From an uncultured Pseudoxanthomonas sp. (GTDB lineage: Bacteria > Pseudomonadota > Gammaproteobacteria > Xanthomonadales > Xanthomonadaceae): a stretch of DNA of 59,730 nt. The stretch lies in the NCBI GenBank assembly GCA_937975725.1, contig CALJUL010000067.1:1-59730 (forward strand), in the 5' to 3' direction. Positions 47,859 through 57,900 of the stretch are shown in pieces. The notes below the pieces were generated by a model. It had not been told where the DNA came from, did no database searches, and saw nothing but the letters and a program-made list of their open reading frames with translations. The translations under genes and the position numbers were made by a program. Numbering within the stretch: the first letter of the stretch is position 1; every line of letters starts with the position of its first letter.

Positions 47859-49958
47859 CTAGGGCAGGCGCAGCTTCAGTTCGCTGCGCCCCTGCGCCTC
47901 GTTGCCGCTGGCGTCGCGGGCGGTGATGCGCAGCCGGTAGTCACCGGGCGGCAGTTCGCCGACACGCCATGCGCCTTCGCTCCAGGCGCCGTCGCGCACG
48001 GTGTTGGTGACGCTGTAGCGGAAGCGGGTGACCGCACTGCCGTGCACGGTGATGCCACTGCCGGGTGCATAGGCGACCTGCACCGCATCGTCGGACGGCA
48101 GGCGCTGGAAGTCGATGGTCATGCGCGGCACCTCGAAGCCGGCGACTGGCGTGCCGTCGTCGTGCAGTACCTGGTAGCCCAGCGCGTACAGGCCCAGGCG
48201 CCGCCGCGGCAAGTTGCGGTCCACCTGGTCCCAGGCGTCCACCACGATGCGCACGCCCACCAGGTCGCGCGGCACCACCACGCGCCCGTCCTGCTTCCGG
48301 TCGATGGGCTGGTCCAGCGTGTCGAACAGCGCCACTTCGTCGATGCGTGGCGCGTGGGTGTCGCTGAAGCCGGTGAAGCCCAGCGCAATGGCGTTGCGCT
48401 CGTAGCCCGACGGCCCGATCGACAGGTGCACGTGGGCCATGCGGTTGACGGTGCCCAGCGCGTCGCCCGCGGCGAAGCGCGTGCCGCGGCGCACGCGGAT
48501 GCGGCTGGGGTCGCCGCTGGCGTCGCGCAGTAGCTGGAAACGCGCCGCATCCAGCAATTCGCCGCGCGGCGTGCGCCCCACCCGCATGTGGATGTAGTCC
48601 AGCGGCCCCAGCGACAGGCCCTCGCTCAGGCCATCGTAGTTCCAGGCCGCGGTCGGGCTGGCGATCTTGCCGTCGGCGATGGCCAGCACGGTCTGACCGA
48701 CATCGCCGCGGATGTCCAGGCCGCCGTGCAGGTGGTGGCGGCTCTCGCCGCTGTAGTCGCCGCGCACTTCACCCAGCGTGCCGACGACTTCGTGCCAGCC
48801 GTCCTGCGGCGCCAGCGGCCAGCGGCCCGCGGTGGCGGGCAGCGGATCGTCCTTCGACGGCCCGATCGGCGACGGCGACGGAAGCGCGCCCGGCGCCAGC
48901 GCGGCGATGCGGTGCACGCGATGGCTGCCCGCATCGGTGAGGTGCACGTCGCCGCCCGCGTCCACCGCCAGGCCGGCGGTGCGCGACAGCCGCTGCCCGG
49001 GAACGTGCCCGGCCAGCGCATGCCAGCGGCCGTCGCGCATCACCTGCACCACTCGCCCGGTATGCAGCTCGCCGACGTAGAGATGGCCGTCGCGCGTCAG
49101 CGCCAGGCTCAGCGGGCGGCGCGGACCGGCCTGCTCCAGCGAGTCCGGCGCGACCGCCAGCGTGGCGACCACGCCCTGCGGATCGATGCGGCGGATGGCG
49201 TCGTTGCGCAGGTCGGCCACCCAGGCCACGCCGGTCGCGTCCACCGCCACGCCGGTGGGCGTGTCGAAGCGCGCCTCACTGCCGGTGCCGTCGAAGAAAC
49301 CAGGAACGCCGCCGCCCGCAAGCGTGGCGACCTGCCCGTCGCGCGAAATCACCCGGATGCGGTCGTTGTAGGTATCGGCCACGAATATCCGCCCGCTGCG
49401 GTCCACCGCCACGCCGACCGGCCCGTCGAACTGCGCCTGTGCGGCCGGGCCGTCGCGGTAGCCCGGTTCGCCGGTGCCCGCCACGGTGGTCACCACGCCC
49501 TGCGGCGTGACCTTGCGGATCGCATGGTTGCCGGTGTCGGCGACGTACAGGTTGCCTTCGTCGTCGCGCGCCAGCCCCGAGGGCGTATGGAACGCGGCTG
49601 CGCCGCCGATGCCGTCGGCGAAGCCTTCGCGCCCGCCCGCCAGCGTGTCGACCGTGCCGTCCGCGGCGATGCGGCGGATGCGGTTGTTGTCGCCCGCGTC
49701 GGCCACGTAGCGCGTGCCGTCCTCCATCGCCACGATGCCCCAGGGATCGTCGAAGCGCGCCTGCGCCCCGGCGCCTTCGCGCAGGCCGCGCACGCCGTCG
49801 CCGGCCGCCAGCGACACCTGCCCCTGCCAGCCGAACGGCGTGGCCGGCGGCCCCGCATCCGCCGCGGGCGCGGGCAGGCGCGGCGCGACCAGGAACGTGG
49901 CGGCGAGGGCCAGGGCGGTCAGCACGACCACCAGCCAGATCCATGCCTTGCGGCTCAT
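47859..49958 (-). CDS. NHL-repeat beta-propeller fused to an M23-like metallopeptidase domain
   Basis: A 699-aa exported protein with an N-terminal anchor or signal helix (WIWLVVVLTALALAATFLV). Residues about 45-350 contain at least five NHL units of the kind GVAVDRSGRIFVADTYNDRIR, a six-bladed propeller. Residues about 400-515 carry the zinc ligands of peptidase family M23: H411 and D415 in HGGLD, and H509 and H511 in HVHLS. A beta-rich C-terminal region follows. M23 enzymes cut peptidoglycan peptides or act as non-catalytic regulators; here all ligands look present. The combination is unusual. Confidence 0.82.
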   Translation of the reverse strand: MSRKAWIWLVVVLTALALAATFLVAPRLPAPAADAGPPATPFGWQGQVSLAAGDGVRGLREGAGAQARFDDPWGIVAMEDGTRYVADAGDNNRIRRIAADGTVDTLAGGREGFADGIGGAAAFHTPSGLARDDEGNLYVADTGNHAIRKVTPQGVVTTVAGTGEPGYRDGPAAQAQFDGPVGVAVDRSGRIFVADTYNDRIRVISRDGQVATLAGGGVPGFFDGTGSEARFDTPTGVAVDATGVAWVADLRNDAIRRIDPQGVVATLAVAPDSLEQAGPRRPLSLALTRDGHLYVGELHTGRVVQVMRDGRWHALAGHVPGQRLSRTAGLAVDAGGDVHLTDAGSHRVHRIAALAPGALPSPSPIGPSKDDPLPATAGRWPLAPQDGWHEVVGTLGEVRGDYSGESRHHLHGGLDIRGDVGQTVLAIADGKIASPTAAWNYDGLSEGLSLGPLDYIHMRVGRTPRGELLDAARFQLLRDASGDPSRIRVRRGTRFAAGDALGTVNRMAHVHLSIGPSGYERNAIALGFTGFSDTHAPRIDEVALFDTLDQPIDRKQDGRVVVPRDLVGVRIVVDAWDQVDRNLPRRRLGLYALGYQVLHDDGTPVAGFEVPRMTIDFQRLPSDDAVQVAYAPGSGITVHGSAVTRFRYSVTNTVRDGAWSEGAWRVGELPPGDYRLRITARDASGNEAQGRSELKLRLP

Positions 49959-50349
49959 CGGGTCCTTTCAACGATCCAGGGAAACAGGTCCCGCACGATA
50001 GACATTCGCTGCGCGGAGGGAAAGCGCCTTGCGCCACTTGCACTGCGTTCCATGCCCTGCGGTGCGTGATGTGCGGTGTGCTGTTGTGGCGTGCGTTTTT
50101 CGACATGCGGCACGGCATGTACACGGTGCACGGTGCACGGGCTGAAGTGCACTGCCGACAGGCACCGGCCACGCACCCTGGCAGCAGCGAGCGCAGGAAC
50201 ACCACCGCGTTGCCCATCGTCGCCAGGCCGGCATGGAAATGGTGTTTCGCATCCCGGGTATCCACCGGAATCCGGCGAATACGACAGGCCGCATGCCCCG
50301 CGCAGCCGATGCAAGGCGCGAGGCATTCCCTGCCGCGATCACGCCCTCT
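49959..50349. other. Intergenic region without a supported gene
   Basis: 391 bp between the NHL-M23 gene and the DUF1697 gene, both on the minus strand. A frame open on the minus strand from 50265 is Cys/His/Pro-rich and has no family I know. Short direct repeats of GGTGCACG occur near 50127-50145. Nothing else stands out. Confidence 0.45.
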
Positions 50350-50862
50350 TCAGGCTTGCCCGCGCGCCATCGCCAGCAACCGGGCGACGGTGTTGAGGTT
50401 GCGGGCGGTGCCGGCCTCGGCCGCGGGCAGGCGCAGCTTCGACTCGCGTATGCCGTCGCCGTAGTGGATATAGATCTCGCGCTCGCCCAGGGCGATGCCT
50501 TCGCCGTTGCGGTGGCGGACATGGGCCAGCGCGTCGTCCGGCGGCGGGTGGTCGAGGAACACGATGACCGCGCGGTTGGGCGCGGCATCGGCGAAGGGAT
50601 TGGCCGCCAGCGCGCGCGCCAGTTCGTCGGCGCTGCGCACGGCCACACCGACCGGCCTGCCGGCGTAGGCCGCCAGCGCCCGTTCCAGCGCCGCCTTCAC
50701 CTGTGCCGGGGGCGCGGGACTGGACAGCACCACGTTGCCGCTGGCGATGTAGGTGCGCACCTCGCCGAAACCGCAGCCTTCGCACAGGGCCTTCAGTTCG
50801 GCCATCGGCAGCTTGCCGGTGCCGCCGACGTTGACCGCGCGCAGCAGGGCGACGTGGATCAT
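50350..50862 (-). CDS. DUF1697 protein
   Basis: A 170-aa cytosolic protein beginning MIHVALLRAVNVGGTGKLPM, the family signature, with TYIASGNVVLSS and the C-terminal TARNLNTVARLLAMA. The function is unknown. The start at 50862 is the conserved one. It is followed downstream by a long gap. Confidence 0.9.
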   Translation of the reverse strand: MIHVALLRAVNVGGTGKLPMAELKALCEGCGFGEVRTYIASGNVVLSSPAPPAQVKAALERALAAYAGRPVGVAVRSADELARALAANPFADAAPNRAVIVFLDHPPPDDALAHVRHRNGEGIALGEREIYIHYGDGIRESKLRLPAAEAGTARNLNTVARLLAMARGQA

Positions 50863-50911
50863 GCGCGGGCGCCCGGGGTCTTTGCCGTGTCCATGCCCGC
50901 CGCTTCGCCGC

Positions 50912-51064
50912 TCAGAGGGGGGTGGCGGGCTTGAACGGCGAATCCGGCACCATCGGACGCAAGGGCTCTTCGCCGCCGGTGGTAGCCGCGCGAATTCCGG
51001 CGAGCGCAGCGCCTGCTCGCGCGCTGCGCGCCGCACCCGATGCGATCCATTCCTTCACGGCCAT
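50912..51064 (-). CDS. Possible small protein, 50 aa
   Basis: MAVKEWIASGAARSARAGAA... ends in FKPATPL. It lies between the cyanophycinase fusion and the DUF1697 gene on the same strand. AGGAGGG directly abuts the ATG, which is too close for a good ribosome site. No family recognised; this may be non-coding. Confidence 0.25.
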   Translation of the reverse strand: MAVKEWIASGAARSARAGAALAGIRAATTGGEEPLRPMVPDSPFKPATPL

Positions 51065-51108
51065 CCCTCCTGCGGCGGTGCGCCGAGGATAGCCGGAACG
51101 CCCGCTCC

Positions 51109-53046
51109 TCAACGCGCCGGCAGCGGGTCTTCCTTGTAGATGGCCACGTGCGGCACGCCGTCGGCGCCGATCCAGCCGCGGTACATGCCTTCGGTGTTGA
51201 ACGGGAAGGCGAGGCTGCCGTCGGCGCCCAGCGCGATCGCGCCACCGTCGCCGCCGGCCTTGGGGATGTCGCGGTTGATCACGGCGTCGGCCGCGCGCGC
51301 GATGCCCTGCCCGGACAGCCGCACGCGCGCGCAGATCTCGTGCGCGGCGGCGGCGCGGATGTAGTACTCGCCCCAGCCGGTGCCGGACACCGCGCAGCGG
51401 TCGTCGGCCCAGGTGCCGGCGCCGATGATCGGCGAGTCGCCCACGCGGCCGTAACGCTTGTTGGTCATGCCGCCGGTGGACGTGCCCGCAGCCAGCTTGC
51501 CTTGCGCGTCCAGCGCCAGCGCGCCGACCGTGCCGAAGTAGGCCTTGCCGGGCAGTTCCAGCGGCCGGTTGGACGCCTGCTCCTGCGCTTCTTCCTTCAA
51601 CGCCTTCTGCAGTTGCTGCCAGCGCTTCTCGGTGCGGAAGTACGACGGATCGACCAGGGCGATGCCCTGCTCCTTGGCGAACGCCTCGGCGCCGCCGCCG
51701 ACCATCATCACGTGGCGCGACTTGTCCATCACCGCGCGCGCCAGCGTGATCGGGTTGCGGACCCGGTGCACGCCGGCCACCGCGCCGGCCTTGCCGGTGG
51801 CGCCGTCCATGATCGAGGAATCCAGTTCGTTGCGGCCGTCGTGGGTGAACACCGCGCCGCGGCCGGCGTTGAACTGCGGCGCGTCCTCCAGCACGGTGAT
51901 CGCGGCGGCCACCGCGTCCAGCGCCGGCTTGCCGGCCTTGAGCTGCGCGTGGCCGGCGCGCAGCGCGGCCTCCAGTGCCTTGCGCGCCTCGGCCTCGTCG
52001 GTCGGCGTCATGTCGGCGCGCTCCACGCCCGCGCCGCCGTGGATCACCAGCACCGGCGAATCCAGCGCCACCAGCACGCCGCGGCGCACGGCGAAGGCGC
52101 GCTCGAACGACGGCCTGTCCACGCGGCCGTCCGGCAGGTGCAGCACGGAGTCCACGCCGGCGCCGACGGCCTCGATGCGCTCCTCCTCCATCGGGTGGTC
52201 TTCCTGCTGCGGCGACAGCCCGCCGCGCACCACGATGGCGCCGGCGCCCGGCGCGGTCGCGTAGACGCGCGCGCTGCCGTCGCCTTCCACCGCCACCGCG
52301 GCGTCCTCGTCCACGCCCAGCCCCAGCAGCGACCGCCCGGCCAGCGCCTCGGCCTTGGCGACGAAGGCGACCAGGCGCCCCAGGCGGTTGCGTTCGCTGA
52401 AGTGGGTGTCGGTGACCACGCCCTTGAGCTGCGGGATGTGCAGGAAGTCGGTCTCGATGGTGTTGTCCGCGCCGAGCGGATCGGCCAGCGCGTGCGGGCT
52501 GATCTGGCTGCCGCCGACCATCGCGCCGTACAGGTATTCGCCCAGCATGGCCAGGCCGGCGCTGGTGCCGCCCAGCGGCTTGCCGGCGCGCACGTGCGCG
52601 TCCAGCGCCTCGGCCACCGGGGTGCCGCGCCAGTAGCGCACGTAGCGCGACTGGTCGCCGCCGGCGATGAAGATGCCGTCGGCGCGCTTCAGCGCGCGCA
52701 GGATGGCCGGGTCGCTGGCGGCCTCGCGGTCCTTGAACACGAAGGTCTCCACCGAGGCGATGCCGCCGACCTCGTTGAAGAACTCCTCGCCGATCTCCCC
52801 GCCCAGCGAAGCGCGCAGCACCACGATGTGGCCGTTGCCGGCCTTCTTCATGAACCAGTGCAGGGCGTCGAAGTTGCGGTCGCCGCCGCCCATCAGCAGC
52901 AGCCCGGGCTGTACGCGGCCGGGCGTCTTGGCAGCGGTGTTGCCGAGCAGGTGATGGCCGTAGTCCGCCGCCTGCGCGGGCAAGGCCAGGGCCAGGGCCA
53001 GCGCGCACCATGCACCGCGCCGCAACGCACCGAAGACAGACACCAT
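51109..53046 (-). CDS. Cyanophycinase-like domain fused to isoaspartyl peptidase/asparaginase
   Basis: A 645-aa secreted protein with signal peptide (ALALALALPAQAADYG). Residues about 40-320 are a peptidase S51/cyanophycinase domain with nucleophile S162 in GGTSAGLAM and the GGDQSRYVRYW loop. Residues about 345-645 are an Ntn-type isoaspartyl peptidase with IHGGAGVE, the autoprocessing threonine T506 in YFGTVGALALD, and AAGTSTGGMTNK. Cyanophycinase releases beta-Asp-Arg dipeptides from cyanophycin and isoaspartyl peptidases split them, so one chain could do both steps. GGGAG lies eight bases before the ATG. No cyanophycin synthetase is in the window. Confidence 0.9.
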   Translation of the reverse strand: MVSVFGALRRGAWCALALALALPAQAADYGHHLLGNTAAKTPGRVQPGLLLMGGGDRNFDALHWFMKKAGNGHIVVLRASLGGEIGEEFFNEVGGIASVETFVFKDREAASDPAILRALKRADGIFIAGGDQSRYVRYWRGTPVAEALDAHVRAGKPLGGTSAGLAMLGEYLYGAMVGGSQISPHALADPLGADNTIETDFLHIPQLKGVVTDTHFSERNRLGRLVAFVAKAEALAGRSLLGLGVDEDAAVAVEGDGSARVYATAPGAGAIVVRGGLSPQQEDHPMEEERIEAVGAGVDSVLHLPDGRVDRPSFERAFAVRRGVLVALDSPVLVIHGGAGVERADMTPTDEAEARKALEAALRAGHAQLKAGKPALDAVAAAITVLEDAPQFNAGRGAVFTHDGRNELDSSIMDGATGKAGAVAGVHRVRNPITLARAVMDKSRHVMMVGGGAEAFAKEQGIALVDPSYFRTEKRWQQLQKALKEEAQEQASNRPLELPGKAYFGTVGALALDAQGKLAAGTSTGGMTNKRYGRVGDSPIIGAGTWADDRCAVSGTGWGEYYIRAAAAHEICARVRLSGQGIARAADAVINRDIPKAGGDGGAIALGADGSLAFPFNTEGMYRGWIGADGVPHVAIYKEDPLPAR

Positions 53047-53153
53047 GCCGCCACTCCCGTGATCCGTAAGGTGGCGGCAGGATGCCACGCACCGGTCCCT
53101 GTGTAGACGAACCGGCGCGCGCTTCCCCCCATGCCCGCGCGCCGGCCGATGGG

Positions 53154-53159
53154 CTAGAG
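53154..53159 (+). promoter_or_regulatory. Candidate -10 box of fecI, predicting a leaderless mRNA
   Basis: TAGAGT ends seven bases before the ATG at 53167, so transcription would begin at or next to the A of the start codon. There is no ribosome site, which fits a leaderless message. The -35 match is poor. Confidence 0.35.
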
Positions 53160-53166
53160 TGCGGCC

Positions 53167-53763
53167 ATGCCCACCGATTTCGACGCTTGGTTCGTCCGCG
53201 AGATCCTCGCCCACGAGCGCGCGCTGGCGCAGTTCCTGCAACGCTCGTGGCCGCACCGCGACGAACTGCACGACCTGCGCCAGGAGACCTACGCGCGCGT
53301 GTACGAAGCGGCCACGCGCGCGCTGCCGACGTCGCCCAAGGCCTTCCTGTTCGCCACCGCCCGCCACCTGATGACCGACCGCCTGCGCCGCAGCCGGGTG
53401 GTGTCGATCGAGCCGGTGGGTGATTTCGAGTCCTCGAACGTCTACCTGATCGACGAGGTGTCGCCCGAACGCTGGCTGGGCACCCGCCAGGCGCTCAAGC
53501 GGCTGGTCGAGGCGCTGGACCGCCTGCCCGACCGCTGCCGCGAGGTGGTGTGGCTGCGCCGGGTGGAGGAACTGCCGCAGAAGGACGTCGCCCGCCGCCT
53601 GGGCATCAGCGAGAAGACCGTGGAAAAACATCTGGCCAAGGGGATGCGCCTGATCGCCGACTGCCTGTACGGCGGCGATGCCGCGCCCGTGGCCGGGCGG
53701 CCGCGGCACCCGGGACCGGTCACGGACGAGGACGACGGGCATGGCCGACAGCAGGCGGATTGA
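53167..53763 (+). CDS. ECF sigma factor, FecI type
   Basis: A 198-aa sigma-70-family factor. Region 2 (about 15-80) contains LHDLRQETYARVYEAA and DRLRRSRV, and region 4 (about 110-165) contains LPDRCREVVWLRRVEELPQKDVARRLG with the helix ISEKTVEKHLAKGM. Followed by fecR and a STN-type TonB receptor, it is the transcription arm of a cell-surface signalling system. It overlaps fecR by 23 bp. The ligand is unknown. Confidence 0.92.
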   Translation: MPTDFDAWFVREILAHERALAQFLQRSWPHRDELHDLRQETYARVYEAATRALPTSPKAFLFATARHLMTDRLRRSRVVSIEPVGDFESSNVYLIDEVSPERWLGTRQALKRLVEALDRLPDRCREVVWLRRVEELPQKDVARRLGISEKTVEKHLAKGMRLIADCLYGGDAAPVAGRPRHPGPVTDEDDGHGRQQAD

Positions 53764-54808
53764 ACAGGCGGCCGCCGACTGGCTGGCGCGCCGCGAGGCC
53801 GGCGACGGCGGGCCGGGCGAACGCGAGGCGCTGGACGCCTGGCTGGCCGAGGACACCGCGCACCGCGTGGCCTTCCTGCGCCTGGAGGCGGCCTGGCAGC
53901 AGGCCGGGCGCCTGCAGGCGCTGGCCGCCGGCCTGCCCGCGGGCAAGGTGCCGCCGCGCGGGCACTGGCCCACGGCCGCCGCAACTGCGCCGGCCGCCAC
54001 GCCCCTCGGTCCACCGGACCTGAGCGGGCTGGACTTCGCCGCCCGCCGCCATGCCCCGCCGCCGCCGCGCTGGCGGCATGCGCTGGCGGGAGCGCTGGCG
54101 GTCGTCGCGCTGGGCTCGGCCGCCGCCTGGAGCGGCTGGCAGCTCACCGGCCGCCACCAGGCCCACTATGCCAGCGGCATCGGCCAGGTCCGGACCCAGG
54201 CGCTGGCCGACGGCTCCACCGCCACGCTCAGCAGCGACAGCGAACTGGACGTCTCGATCACCCGCGGCGAGCGCCACATCGCCCTGCGTCGCGGCGAAGC
54301 CTTCTTCGACGTGGCCCACGACCCGGGCCGCCCCTTCGTGGTGGAGGCCGAGGGTCGCCGGGTGGCGGCGGTGGGCACGCGCTTCTCGGTGCGGCGCGAC
54401 CCGGCCGGCCTGCGGGTGGTGGTGACCGAGGGCAAGGTGCGCCTGGAAAGCCGCCCCGGCGCGGACGGCCGCGCCCTGCCGGTGGCGCTGCTGCCGGCCG
54501 GCAGCGTGGCCACCGCCGGCCGCGGCGGCGTGCTGGTACGCTCGCTGCCGGTGGAGGAAGCCGAGCGCTACCTGGAATGGCGGGACGGCTACCTGACCTT
54601 CGAGGACACCTCGCTGGCCGACGCCGCCGCCGAATTCAACCGCTTCAACACGCGCCGGCTGGAAGTGGCCGATGCAGCCACGGCCGAACTGCGCATCGGC
54701 GGCAACTTCCGCTGGTCCAACGCGGAAGGCTTCGTGGGCCTGCTGGAACAGGGGTTCCCGGTACGCGCCGAACGCCACCCGGACCGGATCGTGCTGCATT
54801 CCCAGTAG
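53741..54808 (+). CDS. FecR-family anti-sigma/signal-transducing protein
   Basis: A 355-aa inner-membrane regulator. The N-terminal cytosolic DUF4880-like part (EQAAADWLARREAGD, then EREALDAWLAEDTAHRVAFL) binds the sigma factor, one helix lies at about residues 115-135, and the periplasmic FecR domain contains ADGSTATLSSDSELDV and GRPFVVEAEGRRVAAVGTRF. The C-terminal STN-like tail (FNRFNTRRLEVADA) contacts the receptor. The ATG at 53741 overlaps fecI by 23 bp. A TonB receptor follows 95 bp later. Confidence 0.92.
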   Translation: MADSRRIEQAAADWLARREAGDGGPGEREALDAWLAEDTAHRVAFLRLEAAWQQAGRLQALAAGLPAGKVPPRGHWPTAAATAPAATPLGPPDLSGLDFAARRHAPPPPRWRHALAGALAVVALGSAAAWSGWQLTGRHQAHYASGIGQVRTQALADGSTATLSSDSELDVSITRGERHIALRRGEAFFDVAHDPGRPFVVEAEGRRVAAVGTRFSVRRDPAGLRVVVTEGKVRLESRPGADGRALPVALLPAGSVATAGRGGVLVRSLPVEEAERYLEWRDGYLTFEDTSLADAAAEFNRFNTRRLEVADAATAELRIGGNFRWSNAEGFVGLLEQGFPVRAERHPDRIVLHSQ

Positions 54809-54903
54809 GCCGGACCCCCGACCAAGGTCATGGGGGGATTCGGCCGGCTCGTTCGTCCTGACAATCCAGAAGGCGCCATTCCGAGCGCCACGGGGAGATG
54901 ACC

Positions 54904-57900
54904 ATGCGGAAGCCCTTGCGAGTCCTGTTGTTGAGCCTGGCCTGTTCGACCGCGTTGGCGGCGCAGGCGCAGGCCGCCCCCGCCCGGATCGACGTGCCGG
55001 CCGGCGACCTGGCCAGCGCGCTGAACACCCTGGCCAAACAGTCCGGTACCCAGCTCGTCTACCGTGCCGACCAGCTCAAGGGCCGCCGCACCGCCGGCGT
55101 GCAGGGCGCGGCCTCGACCGACCAGGCGCTGGACCGCCTGCTCCAGGGCAGCGGCTTCGCCGCCAAGCGCGATGCCTCCAGCGGTGCGGTGCTGATCGTC
55201 CGCGCCGACGCCGCCCCGCGCCAGGCCCCCGCCCCGCGCCCGGCGCCCCAGGACACCCCGCCCGGCGGCGGCTCGGCCCAGGCCCAGGAACCGGTCACCC
55301 AGATGGAAACCCTCCAGGTCACCGGCTCGCGCATCCCGCGCGCCCAGATCGAGGGACCGGCGCCGATCACCGTGATCACCGCCGAACAGATCCAGACCGC
55401 CGGCCTGACGTCCGTCCCCGACCTGCTGCGCTCGCTCAGCCAGAACAGCGGCAGCGTCTACGGCCAGCAGAACACCACCAATGCGCAGTCCACGCCCGGC
55501 GCGCAGGCAGTCGACCTGCGCGGCCTCGGCCCCAACCACACCCTGGTGCTGATCAACGGCCGCCGCATCGCCGATTTCCCGCTGCCGCTGAACAGCCGCA
55601 GCAACTTCACCGACATCGGCAACATCCCGCTGGGCATGATCGAGCGCGTCGAAGTGCTGACCGGCAGCGCCTCGGCCGTCTACGGCTCGGACGCGATGGC
55701 CGGCGTGATCAACTTCATCCTCAAGAAATCCACCGACGGCACGATCATCGACTACCGCTACGGCGACACCGAGCGCGGCGGCGGCGAATCGCACCGGCTG
55801 TCGCTGACCACCGGCTTCGAGCGCGGCGACTTCAGCGGCATCGTCGGCCTGGAACTGCTGGACAAGCAACCGCTGTGGGGCACCGACCGCAGCGTCCAGG
55901 ACTCGACGCTCGACGCGCCCACTTCGCGCCGGCGACTGCCCCGCCTCGTCGCCCAGCGCTACGACTGGGACGACGACGTCAACATCGGCCCGGCCGACGA
56001 CTGCGCGGCGATGTCCGGCTTGAACGACGGCACCACCCTGCTGTCCGAAGACCGCTGGGGCGAACCGTTGTGCGGCAGCGAGCGCGCCATCGCCTACCGC
56101 ACCATCCAGAACCAGCGCAAGGGCGCCAACCTCTACGGTGCGTTCGAATACCGCTTCTCGGACAGCCTGTCCTGGTTCGCGGACTTCCAGGCGGGCCGGC
56201 AGACGGTCAAGCTGCTGACCGGCACCAACGGCAACGACGTGGCCAGCGACCACATGGGCTGGCAGTTCCACGATCCGAACTCGACCGACAACAACGACAA
56301 GATCTTCTACAACGCCGGCACCGGCCACTACGAGATCTGGTCACGCCAGTTCGCGCCGGAGGAAGTGGGCGGCCTCGAGAACCGCATGAACAGCACCACC
56401 CAGAAGACCCTGGGGGTGACCACCGGCTTCAACGGCTCGTTCGGCGAGGGCTGGAACTGGGAAGCGGCCTACAACCACTCCGAGTACAAGGCCGTGGTGA
56501 AGATGCCGCGCATCAAGGCCGACGTCGCCAACCGCTTCTTCCTGGGCGAGCAACTCGGCTACGACGCCGATGGATACGCGATCTTCAACCCGGACCCGGA
56601 TCGCCTGTTCACGCCGGTGACGCCGGCGCAATTCGCCACCTTCGGGGTGATGTCTACCTGGCATCCCGTCGCCAAGAACGACAACCTCAGCTTCACCGCC
56701 AACACGTCCTCGCTGTTCTCGCTGCCGGCCGGCGACGTCGGCTTCGCCGGCGCCATCGAATACGGCGAGCAGTCCTATCGCATCAATCCCGACCCGCTCG
56801 CCCTGACCGACGACGCCTACTACGGTCCGCGCTACGGCGACGGCCGCGGCAGCCGCGACCACTGGAGCGCGGCGGGCGAATTGCGCCTGCCGTTGCTGGA
56901 CTCGCTGCAGGCCAGCGCGGCCGGCCGCTACGACCGCTACAGCTACGGCGGCAGGAATCCCGGCAAGTTCACCTACAGCCTGGGCCTGGAGTGGCGTCCT
57001 GTCGACACCCTGCTGATCCGCGGCTCCTACGGCACCGGCTTCCGCGCGCCGGACATGCACTACCTGTTCGCCGGCGCCGACTACTACCGCACGGCCTCGA
57101 CCGACTACTACCAGTGCCGGTCCGAGAACCCGGATGCCTCCGACGGCGGCTGCTACGACTGGGACTACGGCAATTACGACGCGAACACGATGGACGTCTA
57201 CGCCGGCAACATGCAACTGGACGAGGAAACCAGCAAGTCGTTCACCGCGGGCTTCGTGTGGTCGCCGACGCCCAATTTCGACCTGGCGGTGGACTACTAC
57301 CGGATCCGCATCGCCAACCAGGTGCAGGCGCAGAGCCGCGAGCAGTTGCGCATCGCCGAAGCCAACTGCCGCCTCGGGGTGACCGACACCGGCGCGTCCG
57401 TCGACATCAATTCGCCGACCTGCGTGGACGCGCTGGCCCGCGTGATCCGCGCAGACCCCAACGATCCGCTCAGCACCATCACCAGCGTCCACTTCGCTCC
57501 GATCAACATCGCGAACGAGGAAACGTCGGGCATCGACGTGACCGCGAACTACCGCCTGCAGACCACCGCCGGCGACTTCCGCTTCAGCGGCAACTACACC
57601 TGGGCGCACAAGCACACCCGCCAGCAGTACCCGGGCGACCCGGAAGAGGACATGCTGGACGTCGGCTTCAGCGCCACCACCCTGCCGCGCGTCAAGAGCA
57701 ACCTCAGCGCGAGCTGGGACAAGGGCGCGTGGGGCGCCGGCCTGTTCGGCAACTACGTGGGCCGCGTCGCCAACTACGCCAACGACGCCTGGACGCCGGC
57801 CACCTGGCGCTTCAACGCAAGCGCGCGCTACGACATCAACGACCATCTGCGCTTGTCGCTGACCGTCAACAACCTGCTCGACAAGATGCCGCCCAAGGAC

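Noticed and set aside
50052..50265. Minus-strand frame beginning MDTRDAKHHFHAG
   Set aside because: It contains a brief protein-like stretch but soon becomes Cys/His/Pro-rich, has no ribosome site and runs on into the NHL-M23 gene out of frame.
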